NCBI GenBank assembly: GCA_021613335.1
Contig: JAJTWR010000272.1
Coordinates: forward strand, 241,001-305,000
DNA from: Whitmania pigra
Taxonomy: Eukaryota > Annelida > Clitellata > Hirudinida > Haemopidae
Direction: 5' to 3'
Length of the DNA stretch: 64,000 bases
Numbering within the stretch: the stretch's first letter is position 1; every line of letters begins with the position of its first letter. Below the pieces are notes generated by a model, which was given only the letters and a program-made list of their open reading frames with translations, searched no databases and had not been told where the DNA came from. Made by a program: the position numbers and the translations under genes. Below are positions 24,839 through 51,900 of the stretch, piece after piece.

Positions 24839-25927
24839 ATGGATTTTTCGGGAGATACTGGCGATGTTAAATTACCCACTTTGTACGAGAAAATTTGGAA
24901 TTATTTGGTTGATTTAGAAAACACTCCGGAAAGAACAGATTCTAAAGAGGTTCAAAAGAAGGTCGAGGATGCCATCAAAGAATGTTACAGTGCAATCGAT
25001 ATGGTAAACACTCTTGAGATCTTCAGCAGCAACGAAAGCATTGACGAGATTACGACTTTAGAGATAAAGTACTTGTTGTTGCCAGCATTTCTTGGATATT
25101 TTACGAACAAAAAAGTCACAGATGATCGCCTCGAAATTGTCAAGAAATCTCGCGATTGCTACAGAAGCTTCATTAAGCTTTGCAACACGTTCGGTTTGAC
25201 GAACGTGACTATAAGAGCACTCGGAAATGAAGATGAAGCAGATGAAAATGACAATAAAGGAAGTGTAGCTAAGCCATCTCCTATGGAATTAATAAAAGCA
25301 GACATGGCCAGGAGACAGGAGAAGATAGAAAGATACAAGGCCAAAACTTCGCTCGAAAAAGAACTCCAAGAACTCTACCTCGAGGTAAAAAAGGAACACA
25401 TCGACGAGGAGATCAAGAGGGACTACTACCTCAAGCTGGTCAGGAAGTGGATATCGGACGCACTAGATGCCCTCGAATCCATAGAAACGGAGCTGCCGAT
25501 TCTCGAGCACATGAAGAAGATGAAAGCGGACTCGAAGACGATGACCCAAGGCGATTCTGGTAATTTTTCCTGCGACGGCAAAGACTGCAAGAGTCATTCG
25601 AAAAGAAAGTTCACGCCCTTCATCATCACAAAAGACCAGGTACAGAAGCAGGTTTTTGGCCTAGGTTATCCCAGCATACCCACCGTGACCGTCGACGAGT
25701 TCTACGACCAGAGGGTCCAGCAGGGTCTGTTTCCGGGGCCGGACGCCAAGCCCCGTACGGTTCAACCGGACGAGGAAGCAGAAGAGAGGGAGAAGGAAAG
25801 AACAGAAGCTGAGAAGGAAAAAAAGGAAGAGGAAGAAGACGAAGAGCAGTTGAGGAGAGCCAGGGATTGGGATGAATACAGGGACGACCACAGGAGGGGA
25901 TGGGGCAACACCCACAACAGGGGTTGA
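24839..25927 (+). CDS. IGBP1: Immunoglobulin-binding protein 1 / alpha-4 (Tap42 family), single exon
   Basis: One open frame of 362 residues (human about 339). Alpha-4/Tap42 binds free catalytic subunits of PP2A, PP4 and PP6, stabilises them and links them to TOR signalling. Features: an N-terminal helical TPR-like domain (LEIKYLLLPAFLGYF, about residues 75-90; RRQEKIERYKAK, about 150); a central helix pair (RDYYLKLVRKWISDALDALESIE); the very conserved TPFIITKDQVQKQVFGLGYPSIPTVTV segment near residue 255, where the family motif is seen; and an acidic/charged tail ending in RARDWDEYRDDHRRGWGN. The ATG lies at the expected N-terminus. Mammalian IGBP1 has several introns and this copy has none. 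It converges on SERINC (stops about 415 bp apart). Confidence 0.94.
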   Translation: MDFSGDTGDVKLPTLYEKIWNYLVDLENTPERTDSKEVQKKVEDAIKECYSAIDMVNTLEIFSSNESIDEITTLEIKYLLLPAFLGYFTNKKVTDDRLEIVKKSRDCYRSFIKLCNTFGLTNVTIRALGNEDEADENDNKGSVAKPSPMELIKADMARRQEKIERYKAKTSLEKELQELYLEVKKEHIDEEIKRDYYLKLVRKWISDALDALESIETELPILEHMKKMKADSKTMTQGDSGNFSCDGKDCKSHSKRKFTPFIITKDQVQKQVFGLGYPSIPTVTVDEFYDQRVQQGLFPGPDAKPRTVQPDEEAEEREKERTEAEKEKKEEEEDEEQLRRARDWDEYRDDHRRGWGNTHNRG

Positions 25928-26341
25928 ACTTTAATTCCTGACGAGGGTGATAATGCTGGCCGAATGGTTTTTTGCTCGGTTTAATGGCTTTCGATTGGTT
26001 TTATTTTCTCTGTTGATTGTTTTTAGACTTTTTGAAATACAATGCAAACACGATCTTGAAGTATTGTCTCGTTTTTCTTGATGCGCAATGCAAAACACAG
26101 CACCTCGAAGTGTTGAAGCATGCAGAAAGTGGAAAATAAAAACATCAGATACGAATAACAGATGCATTTCATGAGTTCATTTTAGATCGTCACTTGATAA
26201 ATAATCCGTCACCTGATTGAATAAAGTTTGTCCAAACCGTTAGAAAATGTTTATATAAGAGACGGAAACAGAAGTCATCGATGAATCAGATCATGACACA
26301 AATTCAAATGTATAGTAATCAGCGAGGGAGAATTGCACAAG

Positions 26342-29300
26342 TTATGCGAATGTCCTGCCCCTAAGAACCAGGGGTGCCACGAGGGTCCAGAGGTAGATTC
26401 CAAGGCCCACCCAACTGCTGGCTATCTTCACCCAAACTGCTGCTGTCGTACCTGCGTCCTTGCTGATAGGTCTAAGAAGGAAGTGGGAGAATGGTTTAGT
26501 ACTTGATCATTTTATTTAATTATGTCTCTTAATATTAATTATTTCATTAATGATAACAGTAATGAATTACAAGAATAATTAATTGCATTAGTAATGATTG
26601 GTTAAAATGACATTAATGACACATTAATGACTTTATTTTAGTTTTTGGTTTTATAGTTGTTCTGAAATGAGTTGCCTCATGCAACAGTTATGTTGTGAAG
26701 TTAGCTCAGTCATAAAAGTTACAATTAAATTACAATTTTTACTTTTAATATTAACCATTGAACTGAATAACTGAAATTAACTATCTGCAATTATGTGGAT
26801 CTTAAAGATGTTTAAAGTAGCATTTGTTAAGAGTTGCTAATGACTGAAGTTACTGAATGTTATAACTTTTTATGTTAATTTTGTTTGAAAAATAAATAAA
26901 TATAAATATAAAATTTTTTGGTCTGCATTATGTAGCTGTACATCCTCTCGCAAGATGACTTGATGAAAATTTACAGTTGCGTTCGTTGTGAAATGTTTGA
27001 CGCTACATTTGCATGCATTGATACAGCATTGAGGTCGATACTGATAATGACCATGGATTATACAACCACTGGCATTGGCAATTTAACTTAGTTAAAATTG
27101 AATTCAAGTAGTCATGAGAATAAATAATTCTAATAAAATCAAATCGCTGTAGATTCCTCACGAGATCCAATGGGTGATAGTCATCATGGTGAAGAGTATG
27201 GCGAGAAGGAAGATGAAATGAAAGAAACTGTAGTTGTATCTGCAACCATCCTCTTCATCGTCTGACGTTTTCCCGCCAGATTCTCCAGTAGCGACCTCTG
27301 TGGAAAATTACGGAAACACATTGTAAGCAAAAGAACTTCTAGAATATTTTCTTGGTTTAATAATTGAGTCATGCGGGAGCTTTGTAGAAAACTGAACTAT
27401 GAATAATGAGAACCTATTTCATTGGCTAAGATTACAATAAAATTAATTAATTTTTAATTCTTTAATAATTTTAATTATTATTATGAATTAATAATTTTAA
27501 TCATTATTATTATGAATTAATAATTTTAATCATTATTAATAAATTATTAATATAATTTTAATCATTATTATAAATTATTAAAAATGTGAAATTAATAATT
27601 CCAACCGGGCGTTGTACTGCTCTCATCATTGGTCTTGCCACTCATCGTGTTGATGGCTCCTGTGCTTCCATTGTTAAAACTGGAAAAACCAAAATTTTAA
27701 TTATTTTATTATTATTTATACGTTATTATAGAAAATACTGGATCGTGCAAATAAAATTATGGTTATGCATTAGATGAATATTAAATTATAAATTATTAAA
27801 AGATTTACTGATAAATTACATTAAAATGGTAAAAAATGCTTAACAAGTTGAATAACTCAGCAAGTAAAGGTCATTCTCAAAAAGACTTAACAGCCACAAC
27901 TCGTCAAACTACGTATAAAATTTCAAATAATTTTTACAAAAAAAGTGACTTTAACAAAAACAATCAAAAAATATTTTCTCAAACCCAGCGTAGATGGCGC
28001 AAAAGAAGAAGATTATCAACGGAACGACAACGTCGTAGCTAAAGGAGGTGGAAATGCATTGTTGCGGAACGCCTTTGGAATCTGATGTTGCAGAGTTGCA
28101 TGTGTTTAGTGGATTGCACGTGGAACCTGTTCGAAGATGAATGAGATTATTAATAATAATGTTATTATTAGTTATAAAATAAATAACAAAATAAAATAAA
28201 TAAAAAATTAATTATGCATCTATTGACAATAGAATGATGAACTTTATAGTGTAATCAATTCTGTAATAGATTGCTTTAATTAAACTTCGATTAATCAATA
28301 CCGCTCAGGAAACTGATAATTTTTTAAGGCTGAAAAAAAAATGCTAATCAGAAAACAGGACTTTACATACAATTTTAGCACCGCAATAATTACATTTATA
28401 ATCATTTTTAAAATTAAATATTAAAGATTAAAATTATTAAAATTAAAAATATTAAAGATTAAAACATGTCGATCAAATTGCTTTTAATTTTCAATTCTTA
28501 TTTTAGACTGATCGATCGTAAATGAAGAACCGCATTTGACTCACAACTAGCAAGAGACGACCAGGTTATGTACATGATGTAAAGACTAACAATGGATGAC
28601 TGGAGTAGACCAGATCTTGCATTGTCTGAAAATAATTTAGTGTATAATTTATTTATAAAACGCTAGTTTTTATTAGTAAATGTTTTGTATTTGAATAAAT
28701 TAATTATCTATTTAAATGATATGTTTACATAACTTTTACATAACTAGTCTAAGCTTAGGTTATGTTTACATTTGAAATTAAATCACCATCCCTCACTCAT
28801 TGATCATTGTCTTTTTCTTTTAACTTAACCATTTAAAAATAAATGACTAATCGAAGCAAGTTCAGCAAATCGTACGTCAAGACTCACGTCTCTGAATCTG
28901 AGGAAGAGCCGACACTACGGACAGTACGACGCACAGGATGAGATTAAACGAGATGAAGAACTTCTGCAACGAACAGTCACCATTTGCATAGAAAACATAC
29001 AGGACCACCACCAGGCCGATAAAGAGCGCATAGAACAACGCGGCAAAGGTTATGACTCCGCAGAACCAAATCCGTCCGTCGGTTTCCTCGTACTTTCCCA
29101 TCCACCACGAGGTCCATTTGTAGGCTATGTCGATCAGTAGAACCATCTGGATGATGTAGAAGAGGAAGGCTCCTATGCCTCCTATGACCATCATGGCGGC
29201 TTCGAACTTTTGGTCGTGGATGAAGAACGCCCCTATGGCGGTGCCGACGACTATGAGGTACTTGAAGAACCAAAATCTGATACGTTATAAAGTTGAATTG

Positions 29301-30427
29301 AGATGTTGTCAACGAGTTAAGATGTTGCTATGTTGCTGATGTTTTCATTTGTTCAATAATAACAATTATCATAATCAGATAGATTATTACTAGTTATAAT
29401 TAAATGGAGATTGTTTAAAGAGACTTATATTGTCCTTGTACTTCCATATGTTCTTCCATTATAACAACACATTAATTCACAAATGACAAGCAATGGCAAC
29501 AAATATGGTGCCATAGCGGCATCGTACATCAGTAACGAGAGTACAACCGCTCGAAAGTTCAGTCAATTCACCCGTTCTGTATACCCGCTCTACAGTCATT
29601 CGAAGACTTGACCCCCAGCATAAGGAGGGTCATGAAAAGGAAAAAGATCCCCCATGCGAAGCAGACTCTGTAGACAGCTGGAAAGCCAATGACCTCTTTG
29701 AGGGAGGACGTGATGTTGGTGCACCCTGAAACTGGCTGGGTGGGTATGTATAGGGCACTGGTATTGCAGAAGGATTCGATCTGAAACGGCGTTCAATGAA
29801 TTTTCACCTTAGTAATGCCGATAACAACAGAAAGGGCTTGTTATAACGTAATTTCTATTTATTATTATGATAAAATTTAAGAAAATATTTAATCCTTGGT
29901 CCAACTATTTTGGATTAATGTCACAGTCAAGGATTGATCTCGATATACAGCTAAGATGTGCCCTTCTAAATGAATCCTTACTATCTCAATAATTAATAAA
30001 AAACTACAACATTTTGTCCAGCCACAAAAAATAACCAACCAAAATAATCTTTCTTGAAAAATAACCTTTATTAGTTGCTCCCCTAAGGCAGGGGCGGTAA
30101 AGATGCAGGCGATTACGACGCCGGTAACCAAAAATATTACGTAAGACACTCTCGTGATGATTGACGATTTGCATGAAGGACAGCAGAGGCAGACGCATTG
30201 GCATGCTTCCTTGAAGCAGCAGCATAGGGCCTGGAAAAATTGATGACAAATGGGGATGGTAATGGTGATGATGAGGATGATGATGATGATGTTGAGAAGT
30301 AGGAGTAAATTTTTGGGATGATGCTGTTTATAATATTGTATACATTTGCTCTGCTATTTATCTTCAATAAAGTTTAGGAATCATGAAAAATTCAAAACGA
30401 AATACCCACCAAGGCAATACAACTCAT
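26342..30427 (-). CDS. SERINC: Serine incorporator (SERINC/TDE family membrane protein)
   Basis: Nine exons (complement): 30410..30427, 30066..30230, 29572..29780, 28888..29276, 28548..28625, 27985..28126, 27606..27679, 27162..27297, 26342..26471, 1341 nt, 446 residues (family about 450). SERINCs are ten- or eleven-pass membrane proteins with lipid-scrambling activity. They were named for a proposed role in serine incorporation into lipids. Seen in order: a Cys-rich first segment ([16 protein letters not shown]); hydrophobic helices throughout; the GIQNGFWFFKYL junction; [26 protein letters not shown] with YITWSSLAS; an extracellular-type loop CNPLNTCNS; a polar linker ([16 protein letters not shown]); and the conserved end [10 protein letters not shown]...[16 protein letters not shown]. 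All nine junctions are phase-consistent. The 18-nt first exon (MSCIAL) is the least certain. No paralogue number can be assigned. Confidence 0.94.
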
Positions 30428-31300
30428 TTTGTTCGATTGAGATAAAAGAAATAACAAAACTTTCAAACGAGTTTCTTAGTTCAGTTGAATGTTTACGTCA
30501 AGTCAAGCGTGAAATTCTCTCAATTGCTCGTTTCAGAAGAATGTTTGTCCGAAAATTTAACTGGATTACAAAGGGATTTAGTTTAAATTTTATTAAAAGG
30601 AACTGACGGTTTTTTTTATACTGATGTTGGATTATTACGCAAGATTTCAAACACAAGGACTACAGGTGGAACATCTATGTAAATAAAGGTGGGCAAAGCT
30701 AATGAATATGATTGCCCGTTATTTTGGATTAATTTGCATTTTCAATATTTGTTGTAAAACAGCATTTAAATAAGAAAAAGTTATGCATTTGCACATTTAT
30801 AATTTTCATGAAGTAACTTTGTAATAAAATTAGCATATGGCGATTTATTAATATCCAAATTAGCTAAAAAAGTTAGTTATTTGGTTATTTTTTTTTAAAG
30901 TTTTTGTTTAAGGAATCCTTTTTTGGCGAACGAACAGCTTCGGCTGACTGAAGTGATCTTTCAAATTAATTCCACAGAGGACCACTTTCCACTTTGAGCT
31001 TTAATGGCATATAAACTAGTCTTGCGTCAGTAGGAATCAAAGGTACCTCTTGAATTGTTAAACTTTTTTTTAAATAAAAATGTTGCTACAAAATAATTTA
31101 ATTTATAAATTAAATTAGTAAGCAATGAAATGAAATTTTATTCTGGCATCTGAACAGATCACTGATCCTGGACCTGAACACCGTATGGTTTTTCCTACCA
31201 ACCGTTCTTTGTAAACAAACATGGCGTTAAGAAAGTCGGCTTATCCTTCAAAGTTCTCCAAACAGTGATAGATTATTGAATTATCTAAGTTCTTTTAAAA
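30428..31300. promoter_or_regulatory. Divergent intergenic region, SERINC and the small 31.3-kb gene
   Basis: AT-rich spacer between divergent starts. An open frame at 30346-30606 on the plus strand has no recognisable features. No RNA gene was identified. Confidence 0.35.
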
Positions 31301-32339
31301 ATGCCCAAAGAACCAAAAAAGAAGAGGAGTCGTGCTAAGGTAATTCACAAGTGGACATATTTGATTTTGATTTGAATATCAATTTGCATTTCTCTACTGA
31401 GTTCAAACTTTGTCTTCCTCTGAATTGTCTAGCCATATTTTGCTAGCGAGCCAAGTGCACATGAACTAAATCGTAACAAACGACGAAATGCTGTCGCCAA
31501 CATTCTGGACGATCCCGTCGTCGCGAAAAACCTTCCAACTTTGTGCTTAACCCAAGAACTGGCCGATTTAGACTGCAGAGGTTAAATGGCTTTTTTTTAT
31601 AAAATAAAAATATATAATTTTCTTTATAGGTTGCACTGGTAACACATATTTGTTAACAAAATTTAATAAAAAAACAACATTGTTGTTTGAAACAAGCAGT
31701 AAAGGTTACCCAAATATTTTGAAAACATGTGGTAAGGTACTGTGAGTTAAAGCCAAATTCAGCACATTTTGATCCATGGCAAAGATGGCAGATTCATTGC
31801 CAAATTTAAAATCTGCTGCTTGAGATTAGACTGGAATGGATTTATTTCTACTTTTGTTGTGAAACCAACATGAAATATTGTTTGCCATCTGCTGTACTAT
31901 GTATAAGCTTGTGAATTCCTTTAATTTTTACTTTTAATTGGAATTTTACCAAAAGGGTTTGATTTCAGTTACCATTAGTCATAAGATGAAATAACTTACA
32001 TGTAACATGCTTAGACATTTTAGATTGTAACTTTCAGAAACAAGCCTAATTGGTCTATCTATAAAAAGAAGGGAATCTGATATGACTTATTCCAAATATC
32101 AGGATTAAGCAAGTTTTATTATGGGGTGCTTACTTGTTTCAGAATACTTTAATGCGGTGGTCTTCAGGATAAAATTTATTTTCGGCCTTAAAATTTATGC
32201 CATCAATAACGTTGTTTGTAACTTTTACTTCAAAGAGAAGAGCAGTGGTGTTGAGGACAACCATGGAGAAATATCTAAATCAGAAACTGCCTTAGAAGAA
32301 ACAAGGGAAAATTTAGTTCTTTCAGAATGTGCAGATTAA
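31301..32339 (+). CDS. Small basic protein, family not recognised
   Basis: Three-exon model: 31301..31339, 31433..31580, 32236..32339, 291 nt, 96 residues. It begins MPKEPKKKRSRAK, a lysine/arginine cluster that could act as a nuclear localisation signal. A compact middle follows (HELNRNKRRNAVANILDDPV, then LCLTQELADLDC). The tail is acidic and probably disordered (KSETALEETRENLVLSECAD). Exon 1 to 2 has clean GT-AG borders and matching phase. The exon 3 acceptor (...TTCAAAG) is weaker, but it is the only one near there that keeps the frame open. An alternative is a two-exon 65-residue protein reading through at 31581. I do not recognise the family and assign no function. It looks like a genuine gene rather than chance because the charged pattern continues across both junctions. 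Confidence 0.55.
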
Positions 32340-33526
32340 AAGAAATTGTTTTTTTAATTTAGTCTATGAATTAGATCGTTTCTGGGACATATCACTTTCA
32401 AGGCATTCTGTTCACCAATAAACAATTAATATACCTATAAACGATTTTTGTCTTAAATAGATTTGTGAGAAGGATTTGATATCTGTTCCCCGACATCGAC
32501 ATCGCGTGCACATAATAATACCTTCCTCATAAATGCGACGGGGCTTTAGAGAACTTACAACATTAATTCGACATTCCAGAGGTGTTATATATTGGTCTCA
32601 GTTTGTTGTGTGGAATTTGATACCAGGCTGTGTTCTGTAAGCAGGCTTAGAATCTTTCGTCAGTGACAAATCCCAGAGTCGCTTATAAACACGTTCATCC
32701 CTGCGAGGGAGATTATTTTTCGTTTCGAGTTTAACGGTAGAATTATTCTATTTATTAACATTTCAATTTAATATTAAAATTATAGTGTCAGAAGTGAATA
32801 TTGACGAATCTTGTTTTGAATCTAAGTTCACTTTGAGCCGTCAGACGTCTGCTAGCCTGTTCGGCGTCCTGCTATCGTGGGCCTAACTTCGTACGATAAA
32901 GTTTTTATAATTTGGATCTAAGGTAAGCCTGATGTAGTTCTAGAATTTTTGTGAATTATTGATCTATTTCTCTATTCTGGTCACGAATCGAGGCTTCCGG
33001 AATCATCGACCTTCTAGAAATGCGCACTAATTCTGTCAAGAGTTAGATTCATTCGTCGCATTTCGTTAGATTAATTAAGGCTGCGAGTCTGTTGAATTGA
33101 GGTGTGCTCCGAAAATGTTATCAACCGTGGGAACTAAAAGAGTTTTTATTAGAAACTTAATCACGAGTTTCGTTGCTTAAGACTGCAGACGTACGTACAC
33201 AAAAATAGAAAAATAATGCCTAGGCAGCTCTGTATTTGTCTTCAAAGAGCAGATGTTACCTCTGTTCGAAATGTCGTACGCGAGTAATAATTCTCTGGTG
33301 CCATTATAAGTCAGTTCACCGCTCATTTCGCGTCCTAGCTATTCGCAGTCTAGTATTTTGTTTTAGTGTTTGTTGTTTTTTCTGCTGCTTGGTGTGATCG
33401 CAATTTATCTTTTGTGGAAGTCAAGTGCAACTGCTGTCGAATTAAACCTTGGGGAATTTGCTGATAGTTTTAATGGAGATTGTTTTGCATTGAAAGTGAG
33501 GATTGACGGGCTGCTAAGAATCCGTG
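32340..33526 (+). promoter_or_regulatory. Probable promoter and 5' UTR of the ZO gene
   Basis: The interval contains TTATAAA at about 32682 as a possible core promoter. A strong donor (CTAAGGTAAG) is at about 32921, and a pyrimidine-rich acceptor (TTTTGTTTTAG) at about 33366. This fits a non-coding first exon spliced to the exon with the ATG at 33527. The upstream in-frame stop at 33515-33517 defines that ATG. It is inferred from signals only. Confidence 0.4.
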
Positions 33527-47887
<14,361 letters not shown>

Positions 47888-48433
47888 TGGAAGAATGGTT
47901 GAAGACACTGAACATCCACAGACGATCGGAATTGTTGACATCCATTTTGAAGGGATTTAAAAATAGAAGGATGTCTGTTACTCTGTCTCGTTTACTGTCT
48001 GTCTTAGTTTCTTATGCGTGGATGAATTTTCTATGCAATCGACTGTTTTCCTATGACTTTGACTTTATGTATGACTCTTGATTTAAGACTTTCAAAACCT
48101 TTTTCAATCCAAAATTCCAAAATGTTCATGTTTGTTAGAATTTTGTTCGATGTTGTATTTCTGTGACACAAGAGCATTGCTACTTCATCTGATCCAGTAT
48201 TCATGAAATATTTTAGTTCTCCTTGTTGTTGTTGTTATTATTGTTGTTGCTGTTGTTGTTTTTGCGACTGTATGGCCGATTCAGGACAGTTTGTTCGGTG
48301 CTATTTGAACAGCCTTCTCGTTGAAATTGTGAATTAAGAAGGACTTGTGTTGTTTTATTTCGGCGCCGTCAATGCTTTGAAAAGGGAGTGCAGTGCACAA
48401 TTATCACAGGCATTATTATTATTATTATTATTA

Positions 48434-48465
<32 letters not shown>

Positions 48466-48915
48466 CCGTTGTTATTAATGTTATTGTTTTTATTATTGCA
48501 GCCATTGTTAGTATTATATTAAGGATAATGTCGATGATGATGATAATAATAATAATAATAATAATAAAGACAGCGACGCTGCAAAACCTAGAAGTACATC
48601 ATTTCAGCTCTGCTTGTGTTTCGCTGAGTCAAAAACTTGTTGCAAGATCTACCTATAGGGGGCTAGTGGCGCAACGAAGTTGTTTAAATTTGTTCTGGTC
48701 GTTGATTAAATTAAAAATTTAAAAAGGACTTAGCCGTTTTATAATTTTTAAAAATAGGGCTGTGATTTATGTGAAATTAAATTTGAATAAGATAATATAA
48801 TTATATTAGCATAAAAATTAAAAGCGATTAATATCTTTGGCTTGTAAACAAGTTACCTGCCTATCAATAAAATGAACAAAACATAGAATCGTTTATTAAC
48901 TAAAAGCTGTGGAAT
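47888..48915. other. ZO 3' UTR and intergenic spacer
   Basis: Non-coding, with GTT triplets (about 48220-48262) and ATT triplets (about 48413-48462). An open frame 48393-48722 is made of the ATT run plus unrelated sequence and is rejected. Confidence 0.45.
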
Positions 48916-51900
48916 ATGTCTGGTAAATACAGCCATGCGTTCAGTAAGCCCAAAACAGCAAATTGTATCATATAAATTTGGAAATAATTGAGTGATAAAC
49001 AAATATTTTTTAATTACAAGATATCTAAATTTACTTTAATGCAATTTACAGATTCAGAAGAGTTGGTAGAGGAATTGAAAAAATTGGAATTCAAAATGTG
49101 TGTTAATATGGAGGTAAGATTTAAAGGAATCACGAAATTGTGGATGGTTTTGTCAGTATGTGATGTTTCATTTCAGTTAACACCTCCAAATTATGCAACA
49201 TTAAGTCAACTTGCTGCAAATTTGAGGTTAGTATTATATTGTGACATTGTTATAGTTAATTTATTTAGTAAAATAGTTTTGTAATTAATTTGATACATTT
49301 CAAGTATCACATCCACGAACAATTTGCGCAACGAATTACAATAGTTCAATATGCATAATTTGTATCACCATTTGTAATAACAACATATCTAAACGTTTCA
49401 GTTCCCTCCTTCCTAAAGTATCTGATACCACCATTTTTGAAATCGATGATATCATTTATGGAAATGGCGACATTAATGTTATGGCGGGAACAGGTCAGTT
49501 ATCCCCGCATATTGATTCTTATGAAATACGCAACTATTTTAAAATATTCGTTCCTTCGTCAGATATTGCTCCAGAAGATACGATAAACTATCTAATCAAA
49601 AATTGCTACAACTATGTTCTTAATATCTGCACAATGGCGGTAATTTCAAATCATCTTGACACTTTAATTAATTAATTACATAACTCGATAATAAAAACTG
49701 ATAATAAAAAATAATATTTTTGAACAGATGAACAAATATGATCGTATTGTGGAGATGGTTTTCCTCCAGTTAATTGAACTTGTACCTGAAAGCCAATACA
49801 AAACATTGAACAAGAGAGGCGAATTTGGTACAATGAAGTATGAACATTATTTCTATTTAGTAACTTTTTAGTCTAAATTAGTTATTTTTTCATAATTGTT
49901 ATATTATTTTAAAGTGTACAAGTAATATAAATATACAATATTAATTATATAAAATTATAAATATAATAGTATTATAATAATATTAATATTATAAATCGAC
50001 AAATTAAAGTTGATTAATTAACTGGAATTTTGACAGAACTGTTCTCGAACAAATCGAACCTGATACTTTGGAACGCTGCTTGAAAGTGCTAAAAGTCTCC
50101 ATGAACGCACACAGAAAAGTCCTTATGAAGCAAATCGAACCATTGTTCCGAGATGAAACAGAGAGTCGAATGATGGAAGATTTTGGAGGCGATGATAAAA
50201 ATTGTAATGTTAACTAAAAAATTTATTAAATAATAAAATGTAATTAAATGTTTACATTTACTTCAGATCTGATGGCATTACTTCTCCTGATAAGTCCTCC
50301 AAGAGATTGCAAATTCGAAAACCCTAACGAAAAACGGAAGGCTTCGTGGTTGTCAAAGCAATGTAAGTAATTTTTTATTATTATTAAATTTATATTACTA
50401 TACATTTTGTATAATTGTAATTTCTTCATTAAAAGCTATATTATTTGCATTTATTTAACATTTTCACGTTCAATTTTATATTAAATAAAATAATAAAACA
50501 TTCACAATTAATATTTTAATAGGTTCTACCATGCTGGAAGCTATAACTACACATGATATATTCTATGACCCAATCCTCACAGATTATACAATAACGTTTA
50601 GAGACGATAAGGTCTGTTAAATATTCGAAAAGCCTAAAAACATTTCAAATGGTGCCACGCAAATTCATCAAGTTGACGAGGATTATGCGGCTACTGACGT
50701 GTGAATAGTGACATCATTTGAAAGATCAGTGCGAATATCCCCATGCTTAAGACCATTATATTAGTTTATGCGTCTAACTCATTTTAGTAACAATATTTAA
50801 TATATTAAATACTTTAATATAATTTAATATTAAATATTTTAATATAATTAATATATTAATTACTAATGTCAGATCAACAGAGCTGTCTGTAATGTCCGAC
50901 TTGTTTTCCACAGAAGCGCTACAACTCACAGTTTATATGGCTCCTACTCCACTGCATGGACAGAAAGATTGGCATGACATTTTGCAGCAAGCATCTGTTC
51001 AACTACTTTTCATCAGCACGAGACGAAGACGAAAGATATCAAAGGATTGATGATTTCATCAGGGGAGCTTTATCGAAATTTTACTTTCCCACAATATCCA
51101 GTGTTGATGATGCTTTGGAATTTATCCGTTATTTCTACAAGTATTCGAAACAGATTACTGATCATTTATTTAAGACTTTCCAGGTGTGATGTCCTTATAT
51201 TTACAAACACGTTAAGTGTATTATATTAATTACATAATTAATAATTCGAGTTTATCATAAATAATCATGATTTTTATTGCTTGACTTAATAATATGTATT
51301 TATTTGAAGAAAATCAAAAACTATCCGACCAGTATCATGATAAACTTGGAACGACAGTGCGGTTTTGATATCGCACCCTATTTATCAAAAGACATTGATT
51401 GCTCGAATGATCTGACATTCAAAGAACACATTGAATTGACTGAAAAATATTTTAAAAAAACGTACAATTTTCTCGAATTTAAGATAAAATCAGAAAAAAC
51501 AGATTTTGGGGAAGAGCTTTCTTTATATCACCAATTCGTGAATGGATTGATGTTAATAGAAATTTTACATACTACCTGGTTGAAACTAGCAAATGTAATT
51601 GGGGTAACGAAACAATTATTTATGAATTATTGTTATTATCAAAATTTATTCACGATTTTATCTCAGATTGACAGTATTCATCCTGGTTATTTTGCCGAAT
51701 TATTTAGATTTCATGATTCCCCAATAAAAACAAGTATTAACGAATTCATTAATGATCCTACCAAGAGTGGAATAAGTGATTGGTGGATTCAATCAATATT
51801 GAGAAAATGGTGGGATATATCATGATATATCATGAATTATATTATTAATACTTGACATTTTATTTTTATTCAGTCTCTTCTTAATACTACCATGCGAAAA

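Noticed and set aside
49488..49494. GGTCAG after ACAG in the repeat-gene exon 4 as a splice donor
   Set aside because: The frame continues open and protein-like to the donor at 49640, and that longer exon keeps phase with the next one.
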